A stretch of 64,000 bases of DNA from Lysinibacillus sphaericus (GCF_001629735.1 NZ_CP015224.1:806001-870000); one strand, 5' to 3'; shown: positions 45,237 through 54,588, counted from the first letter of the stretch. A program made the numbers and translations. The notes: generated by a model not told the origin, from the letters alone.

Positions 45237-45791
45237 TTATTTTACATACATTTTCCTGTGATGCCTAGAGTTTTCAACAAGATGAATTAGCCACATCACT
45301 ATGTAGGTTACCCCTAATCCGATACAAGCACCTGCTAACACATCTAGAGGGTAGTGTACACCGATAAAAATTCTCGAAAGTGCCATGAGGCAGGCCATTA
45401 CTAGGAGTACAGCTCCGATTTTTTTTCGCTTCCAAAGCAAAGCAAATGCTAAAGCAAATGCCCCTGCCGCATGATTACTTGGAAAAGATGGGTCTAAATT
45501 TGATTTTTCAAGTAATAATATGACGCTATGATTGACGAATGGCCGTGGTCGAAAATATATCATTTCTATCATTTTATCGATACCAAGTGTAAGAAAAGCG
45601 ATCGTTACGGCATATATGACTATTTTTCTATTTTCATGCTGATTTTGAGCGTTTGAAAACCATAGCCATATCAATATTAATCCAAATAGGATAGGGCCAT
45701 ATTTTGAAAACAAGAGGACAACTTGATCTAAAGTAGAGTATTGTCCAGCAAATTGGTTGAGTAGTTTAAAAAGTTGATAGTCTATTGTCAT
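45237..45791 (-). CDS. bcrC: PAP2-family undecaprenyl-diphosphatase (BcrC-like)
   Basis: 184 residues with about five membrane spans. The three PAP2 phosphatase motifs are present: KMIEMIYFRPRPF, PSNHAAG and SRIFIGVHYPLDV. The N-terminal IDYQLFKLLNQFAG fits BcrC, which recycles the lipid carrier of wall synthesis at the outer membrane face and can give bacitracin tolerance. It lies seven bases after the LCP gene. Confidence 0.85.
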   Translation of the reverse strand: MTIDYQLFKLLNQFAGQYSTLDQVVLLFSKYGPILFGLILIWLWFSNAQNQHENRKIVIYAVTIAFLTLGIDKMIEMIYFRPRPFVNHSVILLLEKSNLDPSFPSNHAAGAFALAFALLWKRKKIGAVLLVMACLMALSRIFIGVHYPLDVLAGACIGLGVTYIVMWLIHLVENSRHHRKMYVK

Positions 45792-45798
45792 GTTTTCT

Positions 45799-46764
45799 TT
45801 AAGAGGAAACTCCTTCTAGTTTAGACATTTGTATATCATCCTCGGTGGATAAAAACTTTTCTAATTCACTTTTATTTTTTTCCAAATCAATATCTAGAAC
45901 TGCGCCTACATTTACATGTTTGTTTTCAAAAGAACTGGCAACAGGAATCCGTAAAGTATCTACCCCATTAGAGTGTCCATCCATTAAACCTTTCCCAATC
46001 GCCAGAATTGTTTTTTTGTCAACATTAGTATCGATGTATGCCTCTGCAACACCTAATATTTTTGGTAAATTCATTAAGCTGTGAAAACTAATTTGTTCTT
46101 TAACCTTTGTCAGAATTTCCTGCTGTCGTGCCACTCGTCCGAAATCGCTTAAACGATCGTGACGGAATCGAGCATATGCTAGTAACTGGTCACCATGTAA
46201 CGTTTGTTCTCCAGGAAATAATGTCATGCCAATGCCATAGGACATTTCATACGGGATGTCCACATCAATTCCATTGGGAGCTAAAAGATCTACAATTTTA
46301 GGGAATCCTTCAAAATCAACGATCGCATAGTAATTAACATCAATATTAAAGTTTTGCTTAATCGTTTTTCTAACAAGTTCGGGACCTCCAAAAGCAAACG
46401 CAGCGTTTATTTTATTCTTTCCGTAATCTGGGATATCCACATACGTATCTCTCATAATGGAAACAATTTTTACTTGGTTCGTCGTTTGATTATAGTGACC
46501 AATCATTAACGCATCCGATCTACCTTCATCACCTCTAGTATCACTACCTATCAATAGGACATTAATCTCACCAAATTGTAGGTCTGCGCCTTGGAATGGC
46601 TCAAAAGTTTCCACAGCTTCAGCTTCATTGTTACTGTCGTCTTCTGCCATGGCCAATCCACTATTGTACTGATAAAACCAGTAAACAATCCCCAATACAA
46701 TCATCAATGCGAATATGAAACATGAATTTTTTAGCCATCTACGGCTTGTTTTACTACTTTCCAT
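45799..46764 (-). CDS. LytR-CpsA-Psr (LCP) family cell-wall polymer ligase
   Basis: 321 residues: one N-terminal membrane anchor (about 14-32), acidic linker, and an LCP domain with LLIGSDTRGDEGRSDALMIG, VSIMRDTYVDIP and the later YARFRHDRLSDFGRVARQQ. LCP enzymes transfer teichoic acid or capsule polymers from undecaprenyl carriers to peptidoglycan. It is co-directional with bcrC and the XRE gene, so a wall-related operon is likely. Confidence 0.9.
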   Translation of the reverse strand: MESSKTSRRWLKNSCFIFALMIVLGIVYWFYQYNSGLAMAEDDSNNEAEAVETFEPFQGADLQFGEINVLLIGSDTRGDEGRSDALMIGHYNQTTNQVKIVSIMRDTYVDIPDYGKNKINAAFAFGGPELVRKTIKQNFNIDVNYYAIVDFEGFPKIVDLLAPNGIDVDIPYEMSYGIGMTLFPGEQTLHGDQLLAYARFRHDRLSDFGRVARQQEILTKVKEQISFHSLMNLPKILGVAEAYIDTNVDKKTILAIGKGLMDGHSNGVDTLRIPVASSFENKHVNVGAVLDIDLEKNKSELEKFLSTEDDIQMSKLEGVSS

Positions 46765-46780
46765 AAATTAATAAATCCAC

Positions 46781-47431
46781 CTATCCGTTATTTTTCAACA
46801 AAGATTTTCCGGTAAGTTGTACTGCTATTGCATCATCTAAATAACCAATAGGGAATACATAGTCCGGAATTACATCTACAGGAATAATAAAATATAATAA
46901 TGTGCTTCCAATTATTGTTAATTCAAATAATGTACCTTTATCTGAAGTAAATTTTTCATATAACTCTTTTAACTTATTGATAAATGGTCCGACACTACCT
47001 ACTTTTTGAATCTTTTCGTTAAAACTCTTATGAATGGTATGTTTGCCTTCTTCCGTTTGAGAAAATAAACCATAATCGTCTAATTTCTTTTCAACATCCT
47101 GCACTGAAAACTGGTTGTTGTACACATTAGATGCCTTAAGAAAGGTTTGTATGGCATCAACAGAGGTATGAATATCAGATTGTAAATCTTCCTGTCTTTG
47201 TTCCATTGGATATCCCGCTGCTTCAAATAGCTGAATGAATGGAACACCAAGGCAGTCAGCAAATTTTTCTACATGTTGTGGTGTAGCTTTTCGTTTATTA
47301 TTAATTATCCGTGAAATCGTAGCCGTATCAATTCCTGTCAGTTCACTAAACTTCCGCATGGATAACGAACGCTCTTTCAATAGCTCTTTCAACAATAAAC
47401 CGAGAGTCACATTTTCTTTTCTTTCCGTCAT
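46781..47431 (-). CDS. XRE-type regulator fused to a DUF1232 membrane segment
   Basis: About 216 residues. Residues about 10-65 are an XRE/Cro helix-turn-helix (FSELTGIDTATISRIINNKRKATPQHVEKFA in part). The C-terminal 50 residues are DUF1232 (LYFIIPVDVIPDYVFPIGYLDDAIAV), a short hydrophobic module. This suggests a membrane-tethered or lipid-responsive repressor. ATG at 47431 follows AGGGAG on the minus strand; an upstream ATG at 47452 has no good site. A perfect 19-bp palindrome upstream is a likely operator for it. Confidence 0.85.
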   Translation of the reverse strand: MTERKENVTLGLLLKELLKERSLSMRKFSELTGIDTATISRIINNKRKATPQHVEKFADCLGVPFIQLFEAAGYPMEQRQEDLQSDIHTSVDAIQTFLKASNVYNNQFSVQDVEKKLDDYGLFSQTEEGKHTIHKSFNEKIQKVGSVGPFINKLKELYEKFTSDKGTLFELTIIGSTLLYFIIPVDVIPDYVFPIGYLDDAIAVQLTGKSLLKNNG

Positions 47432-47484
47432 ATTCGATTCTCCCTTCTTCATTAAAATAACTGTTGAACAGAAGTGTATAATGT

Positions 47485-47503
47485 TGTTGACAAATTGTCA
47501 ACA
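47485..47503. promoter_or_regulatory. Perfect 19-bp palindrome, candidate operator
   Basis: TGTTGACAA-A-TTGTCAACA reads the same on both strands. On the minus strand it contains TTGACA, followed after 17 bp by TACACT, a possible promoter of the XRE-LCP-bcrC unit. This suggests autoregulation by the XRE protein. The interval 47432-47774 also holds an 8-bp inverted repeat (TAATCACA at 47534-47541, TGTGATTA at 47554-47561). Confidence 0.6.
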
Positions 47504-47774
47504 CTTGGCCATTATCATGTGGCCATATGGAAGTAATCACACCAGCAGCCTTATGTGATTAGTTAAAAGATTTATTAGCGCATTGGCGTGTCTTCAATGG
47601 TGGTGATAGGCTGATATATCTAGGTAGAATGCAATTAATAGTAAGAAGCGGATAGGTCTTGTATTCAGACTTTTCGAAAAATAAAAAGTTTTTTTCATCG
47701 GATTTTGTCGGATTTTATAAGTATCTCTTATTATTAGGCAAGTCCCAAAAAATAATAGTAGGAGGTACGAAGGA

Positions 47775-49049
47775 TTGAAAAAGAAGTTTAAAATTAGTTT
47801 AGCCAGTCAAATTTTAATTGGTTTGATTTTAGGGATTATTGTTGGGGGTATTTTTTACGGAAACCCCAAAATTGAAACCTATTTACAACCTTTAGGTGAT
47901 ATTTTCCTGCATCTAATTAAGATGATTGTTGTTCCCATTATTATTTCGACATTAATCGTTGGTGTTGCTGGTACTGGAGACATGAAGCAGCTTGGGCGAT
48001 TAGGCGGGAAATCCATTATTTATTTTGAAATTATTACAACAGTAGCTATCGTAGTTGGATTACTTTCCGCGAATATTTTCCAGCCTGGTGCTGGAATAAA
48101 CATGAACGAATTATCTCAAGGGGATATTTCGAAATACGTGACAACTACAGAAGAAGTACAGCATGAAGGACCGTTTGATATTATTGTAGGCATAGTACCA
48201 ACCAATATCATTCAGTCAATGGGTGAAGGCGACATGCTTGCAATCATATTCTTCGCTGTTATTTTTGGTTTAGGTGTTGCGGCTATTGGTGATCGAGGTA
48301 AACCAGTCTTAGACTTCTTCCAAGGAGTTGCCGATGCGATGTTCTGGGTAACTAACCTTGTGATGAAATTTGCACCACTTGGGGTATTTGGTTTAATTGG
48401 TGTAACCGTTTCCAAATATGGTTTTGCCTCTCTCATACCATTAGCTAAATTGGCTATCCTTGTTTACGCAACCATGCTATTTTTTATATTTGTCATACTT
48501 GCACTTGTTGCAAAATTCGCGGGTGTTAATATATTGTTCTTAATTAAAGTATTAAAAGATGAGCTTATTTTAGCATTCTCAACCGCAAGTTCTGAAGCTG
48601 TATTACCGCGTATTATGTTAAAAATGGAGAAATTAGGGGCTCCGAAGGATATTGTATCCTTTGTTATACCTACCGGTTACTCCTTTAACTTAGACGGATC
48701 AACGCTATATCAAGCGATTGCAGCATTATTTATTGCGCAAATGTACGGTATTCACCTTAGCATTGGTGAACAAATTACGTTAATGCTTGTATTGATGGTT
48801 ACTTCGAAAGGGATTGCAGGTGTTCCGGGGGTATCCTTCGTCGTACTGCTAGCCACTTTAGGTACTGTTGGCATTCCATTAGAAGGACTAGCATTTATTG
48901 CTGGTATTGACCGTATCCTTGACATGGGACGTACAGTTGTTAACGTAATTGGTAACTCATTAGCGTCATTAGTGATGGCAAAATGGGAAGGCCGTTTCGA
49001 TCGCGAAAAAATGAAGAATTACTTTAATGAAAATGAAAATTTAGCATAA
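47775..49049 (+). CDS. gltP: Glutamate/dicarboxylate:cation symporter (GltP-like)
   Basis: 424 residues, sodium/proton-dicarboxylate symporter family. The N-terminal PLGDIFLHLIKMIVVPIIISTLIVG and the two re-entrant loop regions are recognisable: the serine-rich AFSTASSEAVLPRIM and the GYSFNLDGSTLYQ motif with substrate and cation ligands. It takes up glutamate or aspartate. TTG start after GGAGGTACGAAGG. It stands alone with its own terminator. A symbol at family level only is supported. Confidence 0.85.
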   Translation: MKKKFKISLASQILIGLILGIIVGGIFYGNPKIETYLQPLGDIFLHLIKMIVVPIIISTLIVGVAGTGDMKQLGRLGGKSIIYFEIITTVAIVVGLLSANIFQPGAGINMNELSQGDISKYVTTTEEVQHEGPFDIIVGIVPTNIIQSMGEGDMLAIIFFAVIFGLGVAAIGDRGKPVLDFFQGVADAMFWVTNLVMKFAPLGVFGLIGVTVSKYGFASLIPLAKLAILVYATMLFFIFVILALVAKFAGVNILFLIKVLKDELILAFSTASSEAVLPRIMLKMEKLGAPKDIVSFVIPTGYSFNLDGSTLYQAIAALFIAQMYGIHLSIGEQITLMLVLMVTSKGIAGVPGVSFVVLLATLGTVGIPLEGLAFIAGIDRILDMGRTVVNVIGNSLASLVMAKWEGRFDREKMKNYFNENENLA

Positions 49050-49081
49050 GCTTTATCGCAATGTTTAGCATTCGTTAACAT

Positions 49082-49136
49082 AAAAAACACCTTTCGTTGA
49101 TGAACCATAGCCCATCAACGTAAAGGTGCTTTTTTA
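49082..49136 (+). terminator. Terminator after the symporter gene
   Basis: CACCTTTCGTTGATG pairs with CATCAACG-T-AAAGGTG (one bulge), then CTTTTTTAT. Confidence 0.92.
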
Positions 49137-49175
49137 TACTACTAGAATCGTATTGTCTATAGACAAGAATTAAAC

Positions 49176-49430
49176 TTAATTCTCTTTTTCAATCGTTGGG
49201 CTTCCGATATATGTGTATAAATCATCTGCTACATTCCTTTTTGCATTCACTGGAATTACTTTATTGGAAGAGAAGGTACCATATTTCTCTACATATTGGC
49301 CAAATCTTTTTTAGCCGTTCATGTCTTAGGTGAGTACTCCTTTATATTTCACTTTAAGTGTCTCAACATTTGCTTTGTTAAAAATGGCTTAGGTCTTCAC
49401 TTTACATATTTCTTGATGTTCGTCAGTTCA
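49176..49430 (-). pseudogene. Eroded reading frame with several in-frame stops
   Basis: On the minus strand one frame reads a coherent C-terminal peptide (KRFGQYVEKYGTFSSNKVIP, then VNAKRNVADDLYTYIGSPT, ending IEKEN and TAA at 49176-49178). Upstream in the same frame is more protein-like sequence (ANVETLKVKYKGVLT), interrupted by stops at 49311-49313, 49326-49328 and 49389-49391. I do not recognise the parent family. The rest of 49137-49592 shows no gene. Confidence 0.5.
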
Positions 49431-49592
49431 CTACTTCCAACAGGTTTGATGCTGAAAAAAATGGAATAACATTTTTGAAAATCCTCCTAGTCATAAATCC
49501 CAATTTATGTCGACCTTCTTTTGTTTCAACTGCGTTTGTGGTAGCTCATGTTGGAAATTTTAGAATATGACTCACGTAAACTCCCTTATATC

Positions 49593-49646
49593 TCTAGATA
49601 AAGTTTTCACTCACTTCATATTAACTCCAGATAGGTCAAATATATT
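49593..49646 (+). promoter_or_regulatory. 11-bp-spaced operator repeats and promoter of the ABC genes
   Basis: Heptamers at 11-bp steps: TCTAGAT (49593), TTTTCAC (49604, weak), TTCATAT (49615), TCCAGAT (49626), then 8 bp to a -10 TATATT (49641-49646). The same arrangement occurs before the response regulator, EAL and repeat-protein genes. Confidence 0.65.
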
Positions 49647-49669
49647 TGAACTACGAAGGAGGTAAGGAA

Positions 49670-51085
49670 ATGAATTTTATCAAACGTGCATTTTTAAGTG
49701 TGAAAGCGAGGAAAGGGAAATCGATTATATTATTTACTGTATTTTTAGTAGTTTCTAATCTAGTATTAGCCGGATTTGCCATACAAAATGTGTCACAAAA
49801 GGCAAATGATCATGCTAGACAAACATTGGGTGTAGACGTAAGTCTTCGAATGGACGAAGAAAAGCTTATGGAAAACGTGGCAAAGCAGCGACAAGAAAAT
49901 CCAAATGGGGAAATACAACACCCTGAACTTTTTACAGAAGATGCAGATTTGTTAGCTAAATCACCTTATGTAATAGACTACAACTATCTTAAAAGTGACA
50001 TGGTTGTAGCAGATGATTACACACCTATTAACGATGCTGAAGGTGATGATGGAGTAAGCGGTGCGGTAGGCAGTAGTAATTCTGGAAATATGAAAATGCC
50101 TAATACGTTTCTTCAAGGCGTGAGAAGTTCTGAATTATTGCAGGAATTTACCGATGGAACGCATGAAATAATGGAAGGTCGTTCAATTACACCTGAGGAT
50201 AAAAATAAGAAAGTAGCGCTAGTTGAAAAACGATTAGCAGAGCAAAACGAGCTTCAAGTTGGTGATATGTTAAAGGTTCAATCAATGGAAGGGACATCTG
50301 AAGTAGAGTTAGAAATCATAGGGATATATAAAAACTCAAGTATTACTGACTTCGAGGGAAATTTACCAGCTATGATGCATCCATCTAACAAGCTATACAC
50401 AAATTATGACGCGACGAAAGATAGTGATGAAGAGGGTTCAGTCATTAATGAAGCTATATACTACTTAGACGACCCAGAAAATATTGAAAACTTCAAAACG
50501 GAGGCAAAGAAAAGCAATATTGATTTTGATTTGTTCAAGTTAGATGCACATGATGCTTTATATCAGAAAATGGTGGGTCCCATTGAGAATATTGCTGCTA
50601 CTTCAAAATGGATGGTCTATTTAGTATCCATTACAGGATCTATTATTTTAGCTCTTATTATTATGTTAACAATAAAAGAGCGACGTAAAGAGTTAGGCAT
50701 ACTCTTAGCAATCGGTGAGAAAAAGAGAAAATTAATTGGTCAATTATTAGTAGAAGTATTGTGTATAGCGGTACTAGCATTTGGTATTTCTACAATTACG
50801 GGTGAAACAGTGTCTCAAAAAATGGGAGATAGCTTATTACAGCAAGAAGTTATAGCCTCTCAAGAAAATCAAGAAGAATCAAATAATTTAGGATTCTCAT
50901 TTGGAATGATGAATAAGCAAGATCATGACGTGAAGCCTATTGATGATATTGATGTAAGTATAACTTCACAAGATGTGTTGAAATTAGGTGGATTAGGACT
51001 GTTAATTGCCATTTTATCGACACTTCTTCCAGCACTATCAATTCTTCGCTTAAATCCAAAAGAAATACTTTTAAAAGATGAGTAG
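49670..51085 (+). CDS. ABC transporter permease, MacB/FtsX type
   Basis: About 471 residues: one N-terminal span (about 18-40), a roughly 270-residue acidic extracytoplasmic domain, and three C-terminal spans (STKWMVYLVSITGSIILAL; ERRKELGILLAIGEKKRKLI; GLLIAILSTLLPALSIL). This four-span plan is that of MacB-like permeases, which drive export or signalling rather than channel transport. ATG 49670 follows GGAGGTAAGG; the frame reads back to 49646. It is paired with the ATPase 12 bases on. Confidence 0.85.
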   Translation: MNFIKRAFLSVKARKGKSIILFTVFLVVSNLVLAGFAIQNVSQKANDHARQTLGVDVSLRMDEEKLMENVAKQRQENPNGEIQHPELFTEDADLLAKSPYVIDYNYLKSDMVVADDYTPINDAEGDDGVSGAVGSSNSGNMKMPNTFLQGVRSSELLQEFTDGTHEIMEGRSITPEDKNKKVALVEKRLAEQNELQVGDMLKVQSMEGTSEVELEIIGIYKNSSITDFEGNLPAMMHPSNKLYTNYDATKDSDEEGSVINEAIYYLDDPENIENFKTEAKKSNIDFDLFKLDAHDALYQKMVGPIENIAATSKWMVYLVSITGSIILALIIMLTIKERRKELGILLAIGEKKRKLIGQLLVEVLCIAVLAFGISTITGETVSQKMGDSLLQQEVIASQENQEESNNLGFSFGMMNKQDHDVKPIDDIDVSITSQDVLKLGGLGLLIAILSTLLPALSILRLNPKEILLKDE

Positions 51086-51097
51086 GGGGAGTCATAC

Positions 51098-51781
51098 ATG
51101 GACACTATATTACAATTTAAAAACCTATATTATTATTATGTAAATAATAACAGGAAGAATACTTTACTAGAGAATGTTAATTTTACCTTTGAGAAAGGCT
51201 GTTTCTATAGCATTTTAGGTCCTTCAGGTTCAGGAAAAACAACAGCACTGAGTTTGGCAAGTGGCTTAGATAACCCCAAAGAAGGACATGTGCTCTATAA
51301 AGGAAAAGATATAAAAAAAATTGGATTGGATAAATATAGAAATAAATTTGTTTCAATTATTTTTCAATCCTATAATCTGATTACTTATATGACAGCCCTA
51401 CAAAATGTAGTAACGGCTATGGAAATTACAGGAGTTAAAGCAAAAGATAAAAAGAAACGAGCGCTTGAATTATTAGGAATGGTAGGTTTGACAGAAATAG
51501 AAGCAAAAAGAAAGGTTTTACAGCTTAGTGGTGGCCAACAACAACGTGTCGCTATTGCTCGTGCATTATCTAGTAATGTCGATTTATTAATTGCGGATGA
51601 GCCGACGGGTAATCTAGATGAGAAAACCTCAGCTGAAATCGTTGAACTATTTCAGGAATTAGCTCATCAAGAAAATAAATGTATCATTGTTGTGACGCAT
51701 TCACAAGAAGTAGCCAAACAATCTGATCAGATAGTTTATCTTAAAAAACGCCATTTAGTTTGTGAAAATCTGAGTAAATAA
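51098..51781 (+). CDS. ABC transporter ATP-binding protein, MacB/LolD type
   Basis: 227 residues. Walker A GPSGSGKT, signature LSGGQQQR, Walker B LLIADEPTGNLD, His switch VVTHSQEV. The LolD/MacB-type sequence agrees with the FtsX-type permease just upstream. The start follows GGGGGAG. The unit probably continues into the small acidic protein gene. Confidence 0.92.
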   Translation: MDTILQFKNLYYYYVNNNRKNTLLENVNFTFEKGCFYSILGPSGSGKTTALSLASGLDNPKEGHVLYKGKDIKKIGLDKYRNKFVSIIFQSYNLITYMTALQNVVTAMEITGVKAKDKKKRALELLGMVGLTEIEAKRKVLQLSGGQQQRVAIARALSSNVDLLIADEPTGNLDEKTSAEIVELFQELAHQENKCIIVVTHSQEVAKQSDQIVYLKKRHLVCENLSK

Positions 51782-51847
51782 ACGAGGCTATTTTAACTGA
51801 CAATGTATGTGCAATGTGATGGAATAAAAAAATGGGAGTGGTATATA

Positions 51848-52150
51848 ATGTGGACAAAAATAGCGACCTCATTAGGTTTAGTCTCTCTTGGAATAGCAAT
51901 AGGTATGTTTACTAACTTAGTGGATTTCAATCGAGACTTAGGTGACACTGAAGGCAATATGTATCAGGATTATAATTCGTATTTAGATGAAAGGAATCCA
52001 ACTCAGCGTGATTGGGAATCTCCAAATCCGAGAGGTGAGCTGACCCCAGAACAATGGGAGGAATTCACTGGTGGACAAATGCCTGAGCAATGGGATTCGT
52101 CCACATCTAATTCAGAAGAAAGTATTCAGGGTTCTACATCTCCATATTAA
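51848..52150 (+). CDS. Small membrane-anchored acidic protein, unknown family
   Basis: 100 residues from ATG 51848 (site GGGAGTGG). A single N-terminal hydrophobic segment (IATSLGLVSLGIAIGMF) is followed by about 75 hydrophilic residues rich in Asp, Glu, Asn, Pro, Trp and Tyr (two PEQW motifs), probably outside the cell. I do not recognise it. Its place after an export-type ABC pair and before a two-component system suggests an accessory or signal role. Confidence 0.65.
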   Translation: MWTKIATSLGLVSLGIAIGMFTNLVDFNRDLGDTEGNMYQDYNSYLDERNPTQRDWESPNPRGELTPEQWEEFTGGQMPEQWDSSTSNSEESIQGSTSPY

Positions 52151-52185
52151 TTTTCTTTCATAACTATAGTGAAAAATACTATAAC

Positions 52186-52232
52186 ACCCCCAAAGATCTG
52201 TAAATCTAACTATGGATCTTTGAGGGTTTTTT
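52186..52232 (+). terminator. Terminator of the ABC transcription unit
   Basis: ACCCCCAAAGATC pairs with GATCTTTGAGGGT (one mismatch), followed by TTTTTAC. Confidence 0.88.
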
Positions 52233-52320
52233 ACTTGAAGATTACCCTTTTCTTATGAAATGAATGTAAGACTTTGATCGTAAGGGTCATATAAAATTTT
52301 TTAGGAATAATGTAGGTATC

Positions 52321-52352
52321 TTCACATAAACTACAGATTGCGTGGTTATAAT
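52321..52352 (+). promoter_or_regulatory. 11-bp-spaced operator repeats and promoter of the two-component genes
   Basis: TTCACAT (52321-52327), AAAC, TACAGAT (52332-52338), then 8 bp to a perfect -10 TATAAT (52347-52352). No good -35 is seen, which fits an activated and probably autoregulated promoter. Confidence 0.7.
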
Positions 52353-52375
52353 GGCTAACTAGGGGGGATATCTTA

Positions 52376-53038
52376 ATGAACTATAATATTTTAGTAGTAG
52401 AAGACGATTTAGAAATTCAAGAATTAATTAAGCAGTTTTTGATGACACAAAATTATAATATAGAGGTGGCATCTGATGGAGTAGAGGGAATAAAGAGATT
52501 AAACACGCAATCATTTGATTTAATTCTCCTTGATGTTATGATGCCCAATCTCAATGGATTTGAAGTGGCCAAAATGCTACGAAATCATTCTAATATACCC
52601 ATTATCTTTTTAACTGCGTTAGAAGAAGAACAAGATCAAATGAAAGGCTTTGATCTTGGTATTGATGATTATATAACTAAGCCGTTTTCATTTCATGTGT
52701 TGATCAGACGAGTGCAAGCGGTTCTTAGAAGAAGTAATCATAAAAGTTGGGGAAATCATTTGAATTTTAATGAACTGAATGTCGACTGCGACGGATATAA
52801 AGCATATGTAAATAAGGAAGAAATACCATTAACTACAAAGGAATTCGAAATTCTACAACTACTACTCCATAATGAAAAAAAAGTGCTTACTAGAGAGATC
52901 ATTGTAGAAAAGGTTTGGGGATATGATTATTCGGGAGAAACACGGATGATTGATACTCATATAAAAAACTTACGAAAAAAATTAAATTTACCCTATATTA
53001 AAACAGTAAAGGGTATCGGATACAAAATCGATGAATAG
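52376..53038 (+). CDS. OmpR-family response regulator
   Basis: 220 residues. The receiver domain (about 1-115) has VEDD, the phospho-acceptor Asp in ILLDVMMPNLNG, FLTA and Lys in TKPF. The winged-helix DNA-binding domain covers about 125-218 (LTTKEFEILQLLLHN; MIDTHIKNLRKKL). OmpR-type regulators bind direct repeats spaced about one helical turn, as found before this gene and three others nearby. It overlaps the kinase gene by eight bases. Start follows AGGGGGG. Confidence 0.92.
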   Translation: MNYNILVVEDDLEIQELIKQFLMTQNYNIEVASDGVEGIKRLNTQSFDLILLDVMMPNLNGFEVAKMLRNHSNIPIIFLTALEEEQDQMKGFDLGIDDYITKPFSFHVLIRRVQAVLRRSNHKSWGNHLNFNELNVDCDGYKAYVNKEEIPLTTKEFEILQLLLHNEKKVLTREIIVEKVWGYDYSGETRMIDTHIKNLRKKLNLPYIKTVKGIGYKIDE

Positions 53039-54482
53039 GATTGTCAACATCTTAAAGATGAAAAAAATAACCTATAAGCTCTTTATGATTACTTCTCTTA
53101 TATTGCTATCGTTTGCGGTATTAATTTATTTAACTTTATACTTCTTCCTTCCAACATTCTACGAGCAATATAAAACAAATCAGCTCCAATCTGGCATAAC
53201 GGAAATAATTGATAAATCTAAGAATTTAACATTAAAAGAAGCGAAGGAGCTTTTGGATGAGTACTCCTTAGAAAATAATGCAATCATTTATCTACAAGAA
53301 AAGAACGGACATATTTTATACTCTCCTTCTTTTAATTTTCAGGGAAATACACAATCACCGACGATTACTGGAAAAGCATCATCACCAACACAAAATGAAG
53401 ACACTGTTAATGCATTTAATCAATCTTTGCCCATACAATTTCTGAATGGACACCATTTAATAGTTACTGTATTTGCGACATTTCAACCAATCGATGAAGC
53501 TTCACAGGTCTTAGTACGTTTTCTTCCTTATATTAGCATCATTGTTGTATGTATTAGCCTAGGAAGTGCCTATTTATATTCAAGGTTTATTACAAAACCA
53601 CTCCTTTATATAAATGAGCGAGCGCAAAAGATGGCTAACCTCGATTTTTCAGAAAATATAATCGTTCGTTCTAATGATGAGTTAGAGGAATTATCGAATA
53701 GTTTAAATGAGATGTCGAATAATTTGCAAAAGACAATGAATGATTTACGAATAGCAAATGAACAATTAAAAGATGATATTGAAAGAGAAAGAAAAGTCGA
53801 AACAAAACGGAGGGAATTTTTTGCTACAGTTGCTCATGAATTAAAAACGCCACTCACTGTAATGAAAGGGTATATAGAAGGAATGATTTATAATATTGGA
53901 CCTTATGAAAATCGTGACTTCTATTTAGAAAAAAACCATAAAATTATAGAAAGAATGGAACAACTTGTTCGTGAAATTTTGAGTATGTCCCAACTAGAGC
54001 AACATATATTCAAAATCCAAATGAAAGAAACAAATCTCTCAGATTTAATTGAGACTATAACGAAAGACCTCGTTTTTTTTGCATCTCAAAAGGATATTAC
54101 GATTATTAATAAAATTCCCCCAAATCTGTACGTATTTACAGAAAATGTTTTACTAGAAAAAGCATTTAAAAATATTATCCATAATGCAATTATGTATTCA
54201 CCACAAGGAGAAACAGTATATTTAGGGTTGACGAAGGATTCAAAAGAAAATCAGATTCAAATTCAAGTCATGAATACGGGTGTACAAATTAAAGCAGAGG
54301 AACTACAACAATTATTCCAACCTTTTTATAGAATCGAAAAATCAAGGAATAGAAATACTGGTGGGAGTGGATTAGGCTTATATATCGTTAAGCAAATATT
54401 TATATCACTCTCTATTCATTATTCTGTGAATAATGTTGAGAATGGCATTCAATTTTTAGTTACATTTCCTAAAAGTAAATAA
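53031..54482 (+). CDS. Membrane sensor histidine kinase with HAMP domain
   Basis: 483 residues: a first span (about 16-38), an extracytoplasmic sensor region of about 130 residues, a second span (about 165-187), HAMP (about 188-240), HisKA with the phospho-acceptor His in FFATVAHELKTPLTV, and HATPase (NAIMYSP; GGSGLGLYIVKQ). It is the partner of the preceding response regulator. The signal is not evident; association with an export-type ABC pair hints at envelope or antimicrobial stress. Confidence 0.92.
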   Translation: MNRIVNILKMKKITYKLFMITSLILLSFAVLIYLTLYFFLPTFYEQYKTNQLQSGITEIIDKSKNLTLKEAKELLDEYSLENNAIIYLQEKNGHILYSPSFNFQGNTQSPTITGKASSPTQNEDTVNAFNQSLPIQFLNGHHLIVTVFATFQPIDEASQVLVRFLPYISIIVVCISLGSAYLYSRFITKPLLYINERAQKMANLDFSENIIVRSNDELEELSNSLNEMSNNLQKTMNDLRIANEQLKDDIERERKVETKRREFFATVAHELKTPLTVMKGYIEGMIYNIGPYENRDFYLEKNHKIIERMEQLVREILSMSQLEQHIFKIQMKETNLSDLIETITKDLVFFASQKDITIINKIPPNLYVFTENVLLEKAFKNIIHNAIMYSPQGETVYLGLTKDSKENQIQIQVMNTGVQIKAEELQQLFQPFYRIEKSRNRNTGGSGLGLYIVKQIFISLSIHYSVNNVENGIQFLVTFPKSK

Positions 54483-54530
54483 ATGCTTTAAAGATTGAGT
54501 TTTTTGAAGGCTACAACCGAATACACAGAC

Positions 54531-54561
54531 GACTCAATAATCAATTTAGATTTATTGAGTC
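54531..54561 (+). terminator. Hairpin between the kinase and chemoreceptor genes
   Basis: GACTCAATAA pairs with TTATTGAGTC around a ten- to eleven-base loop. The tail (TTATATT) is a poor U tract, so termination may be partial. Confidence 0.6.
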
Positions 54562-54588
54562 TTATATTAGATAGGAGATTGACTGAAA

